The notes below the pieces were generated by a model. That model worked only from the letters and a program-made list of their open reading frames with translations, did no database searches and was not told the DNA's origin. A stretch of DNA of 64,000 nucleotides from NCBI GenBank assembly GCA_036417435.1, contig CM070910.1, positions 13,953,501-14,017,500 on the forward strand, given 5' to 3'. This document shows positions 1 to 10,543 of this stretch, one piece after another. The translations under genes and the position numbers were made by a program. This DNA comes from Inia geoffrensis. Taxonomy: Eukaryota > Chordata > Mammalia > Artiodactyla > Iniidae. Position 1 is the first letter of the stretch, and each line of letters opens with the position of its first letter.

Positions 1-1257
1 TTTAAGGAAGATTTTGATAAAGCTTGTCACTGGCTAAAACAAGCAGATATTGTGACCTTTCCTGAAATCAACCTAATGAATGAGAGTGCCGAGCTGCATA
101 CACAACTGGCCAAATACCAACACATTCTTGAACAATCTCCAGTGTATGAAAATCTCCTACTTACGCTGCAGAGAACTGGACAGGCCATACTGCCGACGCT
201 GAATGAAGTCGATCATTCCTACCTCAACGAAAAGCTAAATGCACTGCCCCTGCAGTTCAATGTAATTGTCGACTTGGCTAAAGACAAGTTCTATAAAGTC
301 CAGGAAGCGATTCTGGCTCGGAAAGAATACGATTCCTTCATCGAGTTGACAACCCAGTCTCTGTGTGATCTCGAAGACCAGTTCTCCAAGGTGAGCCAAG
401 TCCCCAGCGACCTGAGTGTTGAAGAGGCTCTGTGCCTTCAGGATGGTTGTCGAGCTCTTGTGGGAGAGGTGGCAGCCCTTGCAGAAGCAGTGGATGAACT
501 GAACCAGAAGAAAGAAAGTTTTCGCAGCACAGGGCAGCCATGGCAACCAGACCAGATGCTGCATCTCGTCACCCTGTACCACAGGCTGAAACGACAGACA
601 GAACAAAGGGTGAGCGTATTAGAAGACACCACCAGTGCTTATCAAGAGCATGAAAAGATGTGCCACCAGCTAGAGAAACAGCTAGAGGTTGTGAGAGCAG
701 AGCAGGCCAAGGTGAACGAGGAGACGCTTCCTGCAGAGGAGAAGCTCAAAGTGTATCACTCCCTGGCGGGAAGCCTCCAGGATTCAGGAATTCTTCTAAA
801 ACGAGTGACTGTGCATCTCGAAGATCTTGTTCCGCACCTTGATCCCTCAGCTTACGAGAAAGCCAAGCATCAGATCCAAGCCTGGCAAGAGGAGTTAAAA
901 CTGCTGACTTCCGCCATTGGCGTGACGGTGACGGAGTGTGAGAGCCGCATGGTGCAGAGCAGAGACTTCCAGACGGAGCTGAGCCGCTCCCTGGACTGGC
1001 TGCGGAGCGTGGAGACAGCGCTGAGTGGGCCACTGTGCCTGGACCTGAACCTGCGGGACGTCCAGGAGGAGATCAGAAAGGCCCAAATCCATCAGGAAGA
1101 GGTGCAGTCCAGCCTGAGGATAATGAATGCACTGAGTAACAAGGAGAAGGAGAAATTCACGAGGGCCAAGGAGCTGATCTCTGCCGACCTACAGCACACG
1201 CTAGCTGAGCTCTCCGAGCTGGACGGGGCCCTGCAGGAAGCTCTCCGCACCAGACAG
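1..1257 (+). CDS. SYNE1: SYNE1 exon 1 of window: giant exon, about four spectrin repeats (5' boundary not visible)
   Basis: The frame is open from base 1, beginning FKEDFDKACHWLKQADIVTF and ending LQEALRTRQ, 419 codons. It encodes alpha-helical, Glu/Leu/Gln-rich spectrin-repeat sequence with helix-A tryptophans in HWLKQAD and DWLRSVE, and a helix-C-like stretch HLVTLYHRLKRQTEQRV. The exon is six to ten times longer than its neighbours in this gene. The donor is cag/gtcggt, with C at +3, which is weak. The next GT, four bases downstream, would break the frame, and the homologous human join is at the same residue. The open frame runs past the donor to a stop at 1306-1308, but that tail is intronic. 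Whether base 1 is the true exon start cannot be seen. Confidence 0.95.
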
Positions 1258-1924
1258 GTCGGTACCACAGGGCTTCCCCTTTCTTTTTTCCACTTTGCTT
1301 CTTTGTAAATAGGTGTGAGTGATTTTCATGTTGACTAGACTTTGGTTTTAATACAGGAACACCTCAGCTATCCCCCTCCTTTAGGAGAGATAATAAATGA
1401 TAGCACTAGTATAACTAATACCATATGTGAGGAATTAATCATAAAATTCATTCATTAGCAATGAATAAGTACTGATGCTTTTTTAAAAACGACATGAAAC
1501 CTGGCATTTCTAAGCTTAGTACTGGATGAAGAGTCTCCAGATGGAGAGAGGCAGATGGATGACGCAGTCCTGCCTTGGTGCTGAGCCAGGCTTTCTTGCA
1601 GGGTCTCCCATCAGCTGCCCCATCTCTCCACCCCTTCCTCAGGGAGTAGTGCTTCCTCTTCTCTGGCTTCCCTGAAGCACAACAGAAGCGAGACTAGAAT
1701 ATCCATCATGACTTGAAGATAACAAAGAAATGAGAGCATGCTCAGAACTTCCCAGGTTAGCCTCCTGATTGTGATTGTCCTGGGGCTCTGTGCATTCAAA
1801 AATAAGAGAGAGACAGCGGCGCCCAGAGGTGTACTTACTTTAATCCCTTGACCCTTTTTCTCCACATCTGTCCCTCTGATTCTATGGGATTTCAACCAGC
1901 CGTTTAAATTAAGGACAGCCTTCC

Positions 1925-2105
1925 TTAGGATAATATAGTAACTATAGCTTTGGAGTAAAGCACACCTGGATTTTAATCTCAGTTATTTGATCTTGAGCGA
2001 ATTACTTACATCCTGTAAGTCTCAGTTTTCTCTGTGGAAGAGGGATAATAATATCTCCCTCTTTAGATTTATATTCTAAGTGCAGGGTCTGATGTAGAGG
2101 TATCC
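1925..2105 (+). repeat. MIR SINE, sense
   Basis: The order of motifs is that of a MIR: 'ctttggagtaaagcacacctgg', then the 'gatcttgagcgaattactta' core, then 'ctcagttttctctgtggaagagggataataatatc'-type sequence. It is old and diverged, without a clear target-site duplication. Confidence 0.65.
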
Positions 2106-2438
2106 CCCGATGACTCTTAGCTATGATTTAACTTTATTTTTCACATAGATTAAGGTTAACACTAAATAATACAATTAAAAAAAAATCTTAACATGTGGTT
2201 AAAATCTTAGTAAACTTCATCATGTAAAATTCTGACTTCTTAAATTAGAGTCTATTTAGTATATTTTTACCTTTTCATATTGGTTCAGGCCACTGTTCAA
2301 TTTTTTTCAAAAAACTATGTCCCTATAGCTGTAGAGATAGAGATGGAGTATTTAACCCCGAGTGAAGAATCAAAACAGAAGTTGCCTGGAATTTTCATTC
2401 TTGAAAAACATCTGTCATGTAAGCTTGCTTCTGTTGAT

Positions 2439-2450
<12 letters not shown>

Positions 2451-2477
<27 letters not shown>

Positions 2478-2667
2478 GGTACGCGGACCTCTCACTGTTG
2501 TGGTCTCTCCTGTTGCGGAGCACAAGCTCCGGATGCGCAGGCTCAGCGGCCATGGCTCACGGGCCCAGCCGCTCCGCGGCACGCGGGATCCTCCCGGGCC
2601 GGGGCATGAACCCGCGTCCCCTGCATCGGTATGTGGACTCCCAACCACTGCGCCACCAGGGGAGCCC
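2451..2667 (-). mobile_element. CHR-type tRNA-derived SINE (young cetacean family), antisense
   Basis: A poly-T run is followed by 'gcggtacgcggacctctcac' and ends 'gccaccaggggagccc', the reverse complement of the SINE head. A 15-base target-site duplication (gatttgatgattttt) flanks it at 2436-2450 and 2668-2682. Short open frames across it are SINE-derived and not genes. Confidence 0.92.
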
Positions 2668-3117
2668 GATTTGATGATTTTTGAACCAAAATCTTGAATC
2701 TGCTAAGGTGTCCCTACTTCTGCCAGTTTGTGATTGGTAGTCTTATTGATTGTCTTGGCCCAAATAACTGAATGTCGCGGTTCTGGTGGCATTTCTAACC
2801 TCCACCACTGATTCTTTGCTTTGCCATCCTCGTTCTTTCCTTATTAAGTGCCAATCTTACATGTACTTTCTCTACCACTTCTCTGCATCTTTGCTTGACA
2901 GTAATGGCTTGTCTTGTCCAGCCAGTGATGGCCAATTAGAGTGTTTCCTTCTGGATTTGAATGGACTTCATTGCACAGGGGTCAGCTTTCCAATCTTCAA
3001 CTTTTCTATCGTAGTCTCTATGCAAGACTTATAGGCTACTATTTCACTACCAGAAATCATTATTTAGTCTGGTAAATGCCGTTTTGGAAGTTTGGTGTTA
3101 TTACACTCCCTTTTTTC

Positions 3118-4045
3118 CCCTCCAGCTTTATTGAGGGATAATTGACAAAGAAAATGGTAAGATATTTAAAGTGTACAATGTAATGGTTTGTGAAAGAATT
3201 CCTTCTTCAAGACAGTTAACAAGTTAACACATCCATCACATCACGTATTTATCTTTATCTGTTTTTTGGGGTTTTTTGGTGGAAACATTTAATTTCTACT
3301 TGTTAAGCAAATTTCAAGTATACATTACACTGTTATCAGCTACAGTCACCATGTTATACACATTAGATCCTCAGAGCTTATTCAACTTAAAACTAAAAGT
3401 TTGCACTTTTTTTTTTTTTGGCTGCACTGCACAGCTTGTGGGATTGTAGTTCCCCGACCAGGGATTGAACCTGGGCCCTCAGCAGTGAGATCATGGGATC
3501 TTAACCCCTGGACCACCAGGAAGTCCCAAAAAGTTTGCACCATTTTACCAACCTCTCTATTTTGTTCACCCTGCAGCCCCTGGCAACCAGTTTTCTACTC
3601 TGTTTCTATGATTTCAGCTTTTTCTTTCTTTTTTTTTTTTTTTTTAAGAGTCCATATGATATTTTTGAGACCATGTGATATTTGTCTTTTTCTGTCTGGC
3701 TTATTTCACTTACAGTAATATCCTCCAGGTTTGTCTGTGTTTTGGAAAATGACAGAATTTCCTTCTTTTTTTAAGGCTGAATAATATTCCAAGGTGTGTA
3801 TTTTTTTTTTAATTCATTCATCTGTGGATGGACACTTAGGTTGTCTCCATACCTTGACTATTGTGAATAACACTGCTATGAACATGAGAGTACAGATATC
3901 TCTTCGAGATAATGATTTTGTTTTCTTTGGATAAATACCCAGAAGTGAGATTGCTGGATCATATTGGCAGTTAATTTCTTGAGGAACTTGCATTCTGTTT
4001 TCCATAGTGGCTATAGCAGTTTCCATTCCTACTGGTATTATTACC
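3118..4045 (-). mobile_element. L1 fragment (3' UTR and ORF2 C-terminus), antisense, with nested SINE
   Basis: It starts with the antisense L1 tail 'ccagctttattgagggataa'. Near 3814-4026 the - strand encodes an ORF2 remnant with the phrases [10 protein letters not shown] and [12 protein letters not shown], typical of the L1 reverse-transcriptase C-terminus. It is broken by stops, by the SINE at 3407-3528 and by a T-rich insertion near 3628-3646. It has no coding capacity. Confidence 0.8.
3407..3528 (-). mobile_element. Older CHR/tRNA SINE, antisense, inserted into L1
   Basis: Poly-T is followed by 'ggctgcactgcacagcttgt' and a B-box-like 'cagggattgaacctgggccc', ending 'accaggaagtccc'. The duplication aaaagtttgcac is at 3395-3406 and 3529-3540. 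It lies within the L1 fragment, so it is younger than that L1. Confidence 0.85.
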
Positions 4046-4393
4046 TAAATGAGTCATTATTTCACTTTGGTGAATATTCATTCTGCCACATATTAGTAAG
4101 CATTATATGTTTTCTTTAAAGAGAGGACATTTCAGAACCATCATAAATTTCTATTCCATCTGTGTCCTTGTTTATTTATTTTAACTGCAATAATAAAATT
4201 ATAACAAGAAGAACAGAAGGGAAAGTAAAGGATAATAATGGATTACACCAAAAAAATTTTACCAGCTTATCAATTCATTTATACACATACATCCATGTGA
4301 CTGAAGACTGGAAAAGAAATGGGAAGCATAAATTATTTTTGGCAAACACTTTGCAAAAGAGAGTTGATTATGTTTGCAATTGCTGTTTTTCAG

Positions 4394-4731
4394 GCTACCT
4401 TGACTCAGATGTATAGTCAGTGTCAAAGGTACTATCAAGTGTTTCAAGCAGCTAATGACTGGCTTGACGATGCTCACGAAATATTACAGCTGACAGGCAA
4501 CGGCCTAGATGTGGAGAGTGCAGAGGAAAGTCTAAAAAACCACATGGAATTTTTTAGTACAGAGGATCAGTTCCACAGCAATCTGGAGGAGCTCCAAGGC
4601 CTAGTAGCCAACCTGGACCCATTCATCAAGCCAAGTGGAAAAGAGGACTTAGCACAGAAAATGGCCTCCCTGGAAGAGAAAAGCCAGGGTACAATACAGG
4701 AGTCACACATCCAATTAGATCTCTTGCAGAG
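4394..4731 (+). CDS. SYNE1: SYNE1 exon 2 of window: spectrin repeat
   Basis: The acceptor is ttttcag/gctacc and the donor is ag/gtattg. The exon is 338 bases with 112 full codons plus two bases (phase 2). It reads ATLTQMYSQCQRYYQVFQAA to DLLQ(R). The first residues finish the helix C begun in the giant exon, and NDWLDDAHEIL starts the next repeat with the helix-A tryptophan. It is strongly similar to human nesprin-1 from the same point. Confidence 0.95.
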
Positions 4732-4920
4732 GTATTGGAGTTGCTTTGCTGTTTATATTCTAGTGAAATGGATTTTCACATGGAAAATAGGAATGTATTA
4801 ATGATATACATTATCATTCATTCTTTTCTCTTAAGTATCACTAGACATATTGACATCAGAGCTCTTCATAGAGATGTGTGATTTTAAGTTGCTTATTGAT
4901 GTGTGTTGGATTTTTTCAAG

Positions 4921-5065
4921 ATGTGCAGCTCAGTGGCAGGATTACCAGAAAGCAAGGGAAGAAGTTATTGAATTGATGAATGATGCAGAAAAGAAATTGT
5001 CTGAGTTTTCTTTATTGAAGACTTCTTCCAGTCATGAGGCAGAAGAAAAATTGTCAGAACACAAG
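4921..5065 (+). CDS. SYNE1: SYNE1 exon 3 of window: spectrin repeat
   Basis: The acceptor is ttttttcaag/a and the donor is aag/gttagt followed by a long T run. The exon is 145 bases. The first base completes an Arg codon split by the phase-2 intron, then CAAQWQDYQKAREEVIELMN to EEKLSEHK. This is helix-A-type sequence near-identical to human. The upstream intron (4732-4920) is only 189 bases. Confidence 0.95.
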
Positions 5066-5734
5066 GTTAGTTTTTTTTTTTTTTTTTAATATTCTTTCAT
5101 TGTAACTGTAATGGGTCTTTGCAGTATGATAGTTCCAGAAACAAGTCAATAAATCTTCATTTCCACCTGGGCTTTTTAAACACAAAAAGGATACATTTAA
5201 CCACATTTCTTAGCAGTTTTAACTTAATTAAATGCTGTCGTCTTTTTTAGGATTCCCGTTAGAAATGCATAGCTAGGTTTAAAAAGACACATTAAGAGCA
5301 ATTTGCTTCTGATAAGATGTGATACAGTAGATTCCAGTAAATACTTTCTGGTGTAACTTAGATTAATTCAATTAAAATTCAAAAATTAATAACTGAGTCT
5401 CACTCATATCACAGCAATATAAGGTAGAATGTGACATACTTAAATATCAAATTCCATTCACTTATATTTTTGCTAGCTTTTAAAAATGGGAGAATGTCAT
5501 CTCAAGCAGCATGTAAATGTTTGTTTGTAATAAATAAGTATTCGCCTTAACCTCTTTAAAAAAAGCTAAGCCTAACTCAATTACAAATTAAATGTAAAAG
5601 TAAGAATTACCAGAGGAAGATAAACATATGTAGGAACATTTCCTTTTGCGGATAATTTTAGGCTTTACCAAAATCCATAGAGCTTTTGAAAAAAAAAATC
5701 TCTCCCCTCAACCTCTGTTCCTCTACCCACCCAG
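5066..5734 (+). other. SYNE1: SYNE1 intron (669 b)
   Basis: AT-rich, with no repeat or gene that I can name. It starts gttagt plus T17 and ends with a C/T-rich tract before ccag. Confidence 0.85.
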
Positions 5735-5953
5735 GCTTTAGGGTCAGTAGTTAACTCTTTTCATGAGAAAATTGTGGCCCTAGAGGGTAAAGCTTCAGAA
5801 CTGGAAAGAACTGGAAATGGCGCCAGCAAAGCAACCATAAGCAGGTCGATGACGGCTGTCTGGCAGCGCTGGACACGGCTCCGCGCTGTGGCCCAGGACC
5901 AGGAGAAGATACTGGAAGATGCAGTGGATGAGTGGAAGAGCTTTAACAATAAG
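5735..5953 (+). CDS. SYNE1: SYNE1 exon 4 of window: spectrin repeat
   Basis: The acceptor is cccag/gct and the donor is aag/gtaatc; 219 bases, 73 codons, phase 0 at both ends. It reads ALGSVVNSFHEKIVALEGKA then VWQRWTRLRAVAQDQEKILE to SFNNK. The WQRWTRL segment is a classic spectrin helix C. Human has V where this has G at the third residue. Confidence 0.96.
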
Positions 5954-6891
5954 GTAATCTCCATTACTGATGGGCTCAAAGTATTGTGTCCTTGCTGATG
6001 AGAATGTATTTTGAAAAGTGGTATTTTGCTCCTTTTTTCAAATCGACCTTATGAAAGTAAAAAGCCTTTTTAAAAAAATCTCTGTTTACATTAATATGAA
6101 AACCAAAATATGAAATAAAATACATATGCAATGTGCAATTTAGTCCCAAGTCTGGGTCCAGTTATTTTAATAGGAAATAAGCCAAGTAATCACATTTTGA
6201 AAGGGGGACAAGCCCATTTTGCCCCATTTGTGAGGCTCTTAGTGACACTTTCTTTCCTGGCCCTGAAAAAGTGCAAAACACTTTGTCTTTGCCATGAAAT
6301 AAGCAGGAATTTAACTCATTTTCCAAATCCTGTTTAATTTAATATCTTCCCTTTTAAGTAGGGTTCAGGTTTTAAGCCACATCTTCCTTTATGACTCAAA
6401 GGCACGTATTCATGTTAGCGTAAATATTGAAAAGAGTTTTTCTTTTATCTGCTTAGTAATAGAAAATTTTTTTTAAAACCCTTTTTCTATGTTATGAAAT
6501 GTCTGATTGCCCTGTTATTATTATATTATTATTTTTATTTATTTATTTATTTTTGGCCACGCCACGCAGCATGTGTGATCTTAGTTCCCTAACCAGGGAT
6601 CGAACCCGTGCCCCCTGCATTGGGAGCACAGAGTCTTAACCATTAGACTGCCAGGGGGGTCCCTGCCCTGATGTTATTTTGAGATTAAATCTTAAAACCC
6701 AGAATAATAGTGCGGTCTTTCCTTCCATGTTAAGGAGATTGTTCACATTTTAGTTTCCTGAGATTTAGAGTTGACACCATCATCTTTAACGTGCTCCAAT
6801 GCATTCGTGTCAGATTTGGCATTTATGGGAATTGCCCTCTTTTTTTCAGTTTATTTACTTTGAACTTCATAGTATGTACATTTGTCATCAG
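5954..6891 (+). other. SYNE1: SYNE1 intron (938 b)
   Basis: It contains one older antisense tRNA SINE (6521-6663). The rest is AT-rich without named features. Confidence 0.85.
6521..6663 (-). mobile_element. Older CHR/tRNA SINE, antisense
   Basis: A T/A-rich tail (ttatttatttattt) is followed by 'ggccacgccacgcagcatgt' and ends 'actgccaggggggtccc'. The imperfect duplication is tgccctgttatt (from 6508) versus tgccctgatgttatt (from 6664). Confidence 0.85.
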
Positions 6892-7151
6892 GTTAAAAAG
6901 GCCACTGAAATGATTAATAAGCTGCAAGATAAATTACCGGGAAGTTCAGCAGAGAAAACCTCAAAAGCAGAACTCTTAACTCTTCTTGAATATCATGACG
7001 CATTAATTCTGGAGCTGGGACAGCAACAGTCGGGCTTACGGATGCTGGAGCAGCAAGCACTGAGCATGCTCCAGGATGGGGCCACGCTGTCCCCTGGAGA
7101 AGAGCCACCCACTGTGCAGGAAATCACGGCAATGCAGGACCGGTGCCTGAA
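6892..7151 (+). CDS. SYNE1: SYNE1 exon 5 of window: spectrin repeat
   Basis: The acceptor is catcag/gtt and the donor is aa/gtaatt; 260 bases, 86 codons plus two bases. It reads VKKATEMINKLQDKLPGSSA to EITAMQDRCL(N). It carries a helical stretch (LLTLLEYHDALILELGQQQS) and a Pro/Glu-rich turn (SPGEEPPTV). It ends in phase 2, so skipping it alone would shift the frame. Confidence 0.96.
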
Positions 7152-7379
7152 GTAATTATACACCTGCCCTCATTCTCTGCTTCTAAACTTGGCCATGACC
7201 CAAAGGGACAAATGTGGTATTATGAGTCTGGGGATGCTCCCCCCAACCACCTTAAAACCGTGGGGCTCTCTTTCTGTCATCCTTGCTATCTAGTACATAT
7301 CTAGTCGTATTTAGAAATATAGTAAATGAACCAGATGCAATCTCTGCCTTCAGGTAGTTTACAGACAAGCAGCAGAGGT

Positions 7380-7785
7380 AGACAACTAAAGATGCCTTTT
7401 AGGTGGAGCATGGAGGGGGACTAAGGGAAATCAAAGCAGAGGCAACTAATCTAGGAGAGAAGTCAAGGAAGGCTTCTCTTCAGAAGGGTATTTAAGCTAT
7501 AGACTAAGCAGGCTTGAGCCAGCCAGTGAGGTGGGAGGAGAGCTCTGCAAACAGGGGCATAGCAAGTAAGAAAGCGTGGAAGGAAGCATGTCACCTCAGA
7601 GGAACTCTTGGGTGATGGGGCGATTCATGAGACATAAAGCTTAAAAGGTAAACAGTTGGGAGCTATTGAGTACTTGGTTTTGATAAATCTTGATAACTCA
7701 TTGGCTAAATTGGATGACACATAGATTAGAGCAAGGATGATACCAAAGTCCAGGGAAACAATAGTCATTTACTGATAATGAACTT
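7380..7785 (-). repeat. L2-like old LINE fragment, antisense (tentative)
   Basis: The purine-rich text 'gaaggcttctcttcagaagg' and 'aaagcgtggaaggaagcatg' resembles the reverse complement of the L2 3' region. It is strongly diverged, and the family assignment is a judgement from pattern only. Confidence 0.4.
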
Positions 7786-7801
7786 AGAGAAAGTTAATCT
7801 T

Positions 7802-8071
7802 TTATTTATTTATTATTTATTTATTTATTTATTTATTTTTGGCTGTGTTGGGTCTTCATTGCTACACACAGGTTTTCTCTAGTTGTGGAATGCGGGGGGC
7901 CACTCTTTGTTGCGGTGTGCGGGCTTCTCGTTGTGGTGCATGGGCTCCGTAGTTGTGGCACACGGGCTTAGTTTTTCCGCGGCATGTGGGATCTTCCCAG
8001 ACCAGGGTTTGAACCTGTGTCCCCTGCATTGGCAGGCGGATTCTTAACCACTGCATCATCAGGGAAGTCCT
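7802..8071 (-). mobile_element. Dimeric tRNA-derived SINE, antisense
   Basis: A (ttta)n tail is followed by 'ggctgtgttgggtcttcatt'. Two related blocks and the antisense tRNA head follow, ending 'catcagggaagtcc'. A perfect 13-base duplication (gaaagttaatctt) is at 7789-7801 and 8072-8084. It is longer than the young family because of the extra internal block. Confidence 0.87.
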
Positions 8072-8743
8072 GAAAGTTAATCTTAATGATATGAGACCAG
8101 CCTGATTCACTTATGGGGCCAGAGAGGAAACGTCACTATGTAATTTAACTCCTGTATTAACTACTATTACTCATACATATGCCACATTCACCCCTTCACT
8201 TATAGATGAGTTCAGGATAATCTGACTCCACGTATTTAAATTTTTTTAACCAAATTTATGTCAATTCAAATAAAGACTTACAATTTGGGTGTTGAACATT
8301 ATTAATCATAAAATTTCCAAAGTTTGAGTCTTTATTTAAAGACTAGTTTCTAATAGGCACAAATATTCCAGTTACACATTACTTTTAAAGGCTGATGATT
8401 CTGCACCATGAGTAGATTTTCAAAGAGGAAGTAAATAAACAATCTCCAGGTTACTCTCGACAAGAAAATGAATTGCAGTTTAGTGGCATGGGAGTATGTC
8501 AGCTCTCAATTTTCCAGGGTTAAATCATTCACTTCACATGATGTATTTTCTTCTGTTATACATGAAGTAAACTTAAATGCTTCTGAAAATTATCTGGCAG
8601 TTTGGGGGAAGTGTCTTTACTTGGAAAAAAGATAGGCGGCTTCACTTTTTTAATGTCTGTTTTTGACAATTTGATGTCATGTATTGGGGGGGGTTCCTTT
8701 CGTTTCAATCCACATCTGCTTTCTCCCTTTATTGTGTCTAAAG

Positions 8744-8909
8744 CATACAGGAGAAAGTGAAGAAGAACAAAAAGGTGTTAAGGCAGGAGCTGAAGGAGCG
8801 AGAAGTGGTGGAGACCCAAATCAATTCAGTAAAATCTTGGGTTCAGGAAACGAAGGAGTATTTGGGGAATCCAACAATAGAAATAGATGCTCAACTTGAA
8901 GAACTTAAG
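8744..8909 (+). CDS. SYNE1: SYNE1 exon 6 of window: spectrin repeat
   Basis: The acceptor is ctaaag/c and the donor is aag/gtacaa; 166 bases. The first base closes an Asn codon from the previous exon, then IQEKVKKNKKVLRQELKERE to DAQLEELK. The segment WVQETKEYLGNPTIEIDAQL is nearly identical to human and holds a helix-A tryptophan. Downstream in-frame codons to 9074 are intronic. Confidence 0.96.
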
Positions 8910-9248
8910 GTACAAAACTCATTCCCTAGACCCATCATGTTAAAAAATTGTCCTGCTTTTAATCAAATGCATCTGTTTATATTCAATGAAATAATTGAAC
9001 TAAAAATTTTTAGAAACGTTTTCTATAAAAGACTTCTGGTATTATTTCATTGGGCTTTCTTTTGTTCTGTATAAAGTGGACATGCTTCTTATTGAGACTA
9101 AAGAAAATTTTGCTTTTTGTAAATGTGTTTCTCTAATTCCACACTTAATCATATTTTGAGGAACAATACATAGCCTTGTCTCTGTACCCAGAAAAATTAA
9201 TTTCCTTATCAGGCTCCCAGAAATTTCTTATGTTGATCTTTTCTCCAG
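8910..9248 (+). other. SYNE1: SYNE1 intron (339 b)
   Basis: A short AT-rich intron with gtacaa donor and ctccag acceptor. Nothing else recognised. Confidence 0.85.
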
Positions 9249-9404
9249 ATTCTCCTAACAGAAGCCACAAGTCACCGACAGAACATTGAGAAAATGGCTG
9301 AAGAACAGAAGAATAAGTACCTTGGTCTTTATACTGTATTACCCTCTGAACTCTCTCTTCAGCTAGCTGAAGTGGCCTTGGATCTAGGAACTGTCCATGA
9401 TCAG
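9249..9404 (+). CDS. SYNE1: SYNE1 exon 7 of window: spectrin repeat
   Basis: The acceptor is ttctccag/att and the donor is cag/gtaaac; 156 bases, 52 codons, phase 0. It reads ILLTEATSHRQNIEKMAEEQ to LDLGTVHDQ. It is a helix B segment of a spectrin repeat, followed by a short variable end where human reads LKIRDQ. Confidence 0.96.
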
Positions 9405-9924
9405 GTAAACCTACAGTCAAGAAAGAGTACTTTTCCGCTCTTTTATAGGCTCAGTACTCTTGTCTGAGAGTTCGTGATTTTCACAATCCTGTCTTCATGG
9501 AAACAGAGTTAAAAAAAAAAAAAAATCAGTATAAAATAATAATATTAAATTAGAGGTCTTATTCATAGGCAAGAAGCATATGAGAAGATATTAGATGTGA
9601 ACAATACTATCAAACATTAAAGATAAGTTATCTGCTTCCAAAAGGAAATTACTCAAAGAAACAAACATACATTTCATGTATTCAACAAATATTTATAGAA
9701 TATCCAGAGTCTGCCAGGCACTCTTCTTTTGTTGTTTCAGTTCAGCAAGATGTAGTAGGTGAAGATATTTGAAAAAAGGGAAAATCAGAGTTAAAAAAAT
9801 AAGGTAAAACCAGGAATGAGGTTTCTACCCCAAATGTATGCTATAGGGTCCCGTATTGTGTCTACAGGAAGTCCTATCAGTCTAACTCTAACTTTCAAAT
9901 AACTAAGGAAAGGAATGTGTATAA

Positions 9925-10141
9925 TTTTTTTTTTTTTTTTTTTTTTTTGCTGTACGCGGGTCTCTCACTGTTGTGGCCTCTCCCGTTGCGGAGCACAGGC
10001 TCCGGACACGCAGGCTCAGCAGCCATGGCTCACGGGCCCAGCCGCTCCGCGGCATGTGGGATCTTCCCGGACCGGGGCACGAACTGGTGTCCCATGCATC
10101 GGCAGGCGGACTCTCAACCACTGTGCCACCAGGGAAGCCCA
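9925..10141 (-). mobile_element. CHR-type young SINE, antisense
   Basis: T24 is followed by 'gctgtacgcgggtctctcac' and ends 'accagggaagccc'. The duplication gaatgtgtataa is at 9913-9924 and 10142-10153. Confidence 0.92.
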
Positions 10142-10489
10142 GAATGTGTATAAATTTTAAAACAAACCTTTTTTTTTTTTTTTAATTTAACAAATTGCTA
10201 CATAGCCATTCATATACTGAGATCAGATGGATATTTCTATCTTAATTCCTCGTAAAGAACATACACTTTCATGTAGGGAAAATAGCTTCAGTAGCATTTG
10301 TATGGAAACATAATGGGTTTTAGGACCTTCTTGGCCTAACACTAAAGAAGTTTAGTTAAAACTAGTCTACAGAAGATAAAGGGAGGATAATTCTAAACTA
10401 CTACATGAAATGGAAAGTAGTATTGCATTGTAGAAACTATAAAACTATGAAATTCATGTAAGTGTGCTGTATCTTTTAGACTCTCCAGT

Positions 10490-10543
10490 GTATGATGCAG
10501 TGTTTAAAAATTTTCATCAAAGTCTAATTCTACTGCATCATAC
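10490..10543. repeat. 12-bp perfect inverted repeat with 30-base spacer
   Basis: gtatgatgcagt (10490-10501) and actgcatcatac (10532-10543) are exact reverse complements. No wider element was recognised around them. Confidence 0.7.

Larger units (their letters stand above)
1258..4393 (+). other. SYNE1: SYNE1 intron (3.1 kb), phase 0
   Basis: It runs from gtcggt to ttttcag. It contains a MIR (about 1925-2105), an antisense CHR SINE (2451-2667) and an antisense L1 piece with a nested SINE (3118-4045). The stretches 1309-1920, 2110-2435 and 2690-3110 show no gene or repeat I can name. Confidence 0.85.
7152..8743 (+). other. SYNE1: SYNE1 intron (1.6 kb)
   Basis: It holds an L2-like stretch (about 7380-7785) and a long antisense dimeric SINE (7802-8071). 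Positions 8110-8740 are AT-rich with nothing recognised. Confidence 0.8.

Noticed and set aside
1..1257. Paralogue SYNE2 as the identity of the gene
   Set aside because: The residue blocks follow remembered SYNE1 (for example the VDELNQKKE and STGQPWQPD blocks) in order through 24 exons. I recall no such match for SYNE2.
2280..2609. Many 60-120 codon frames reading 'TRASHCCGLSRCGAQAPDAQ'-like or 'MVESPPADAGDTGSCPGPGR'-like peptides at each SINE
   Set aside because: They are the same CHR SINE translated in different frames at a dozen places; retroelement artefacts, not genes.
3814..4026. Open frame resembling reverse transcriptase C-terminus
   Set aside because: A degraded L1 ORF2 remnant inside an antisense L1; not a host gene. 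The same applies to 57980-58186.
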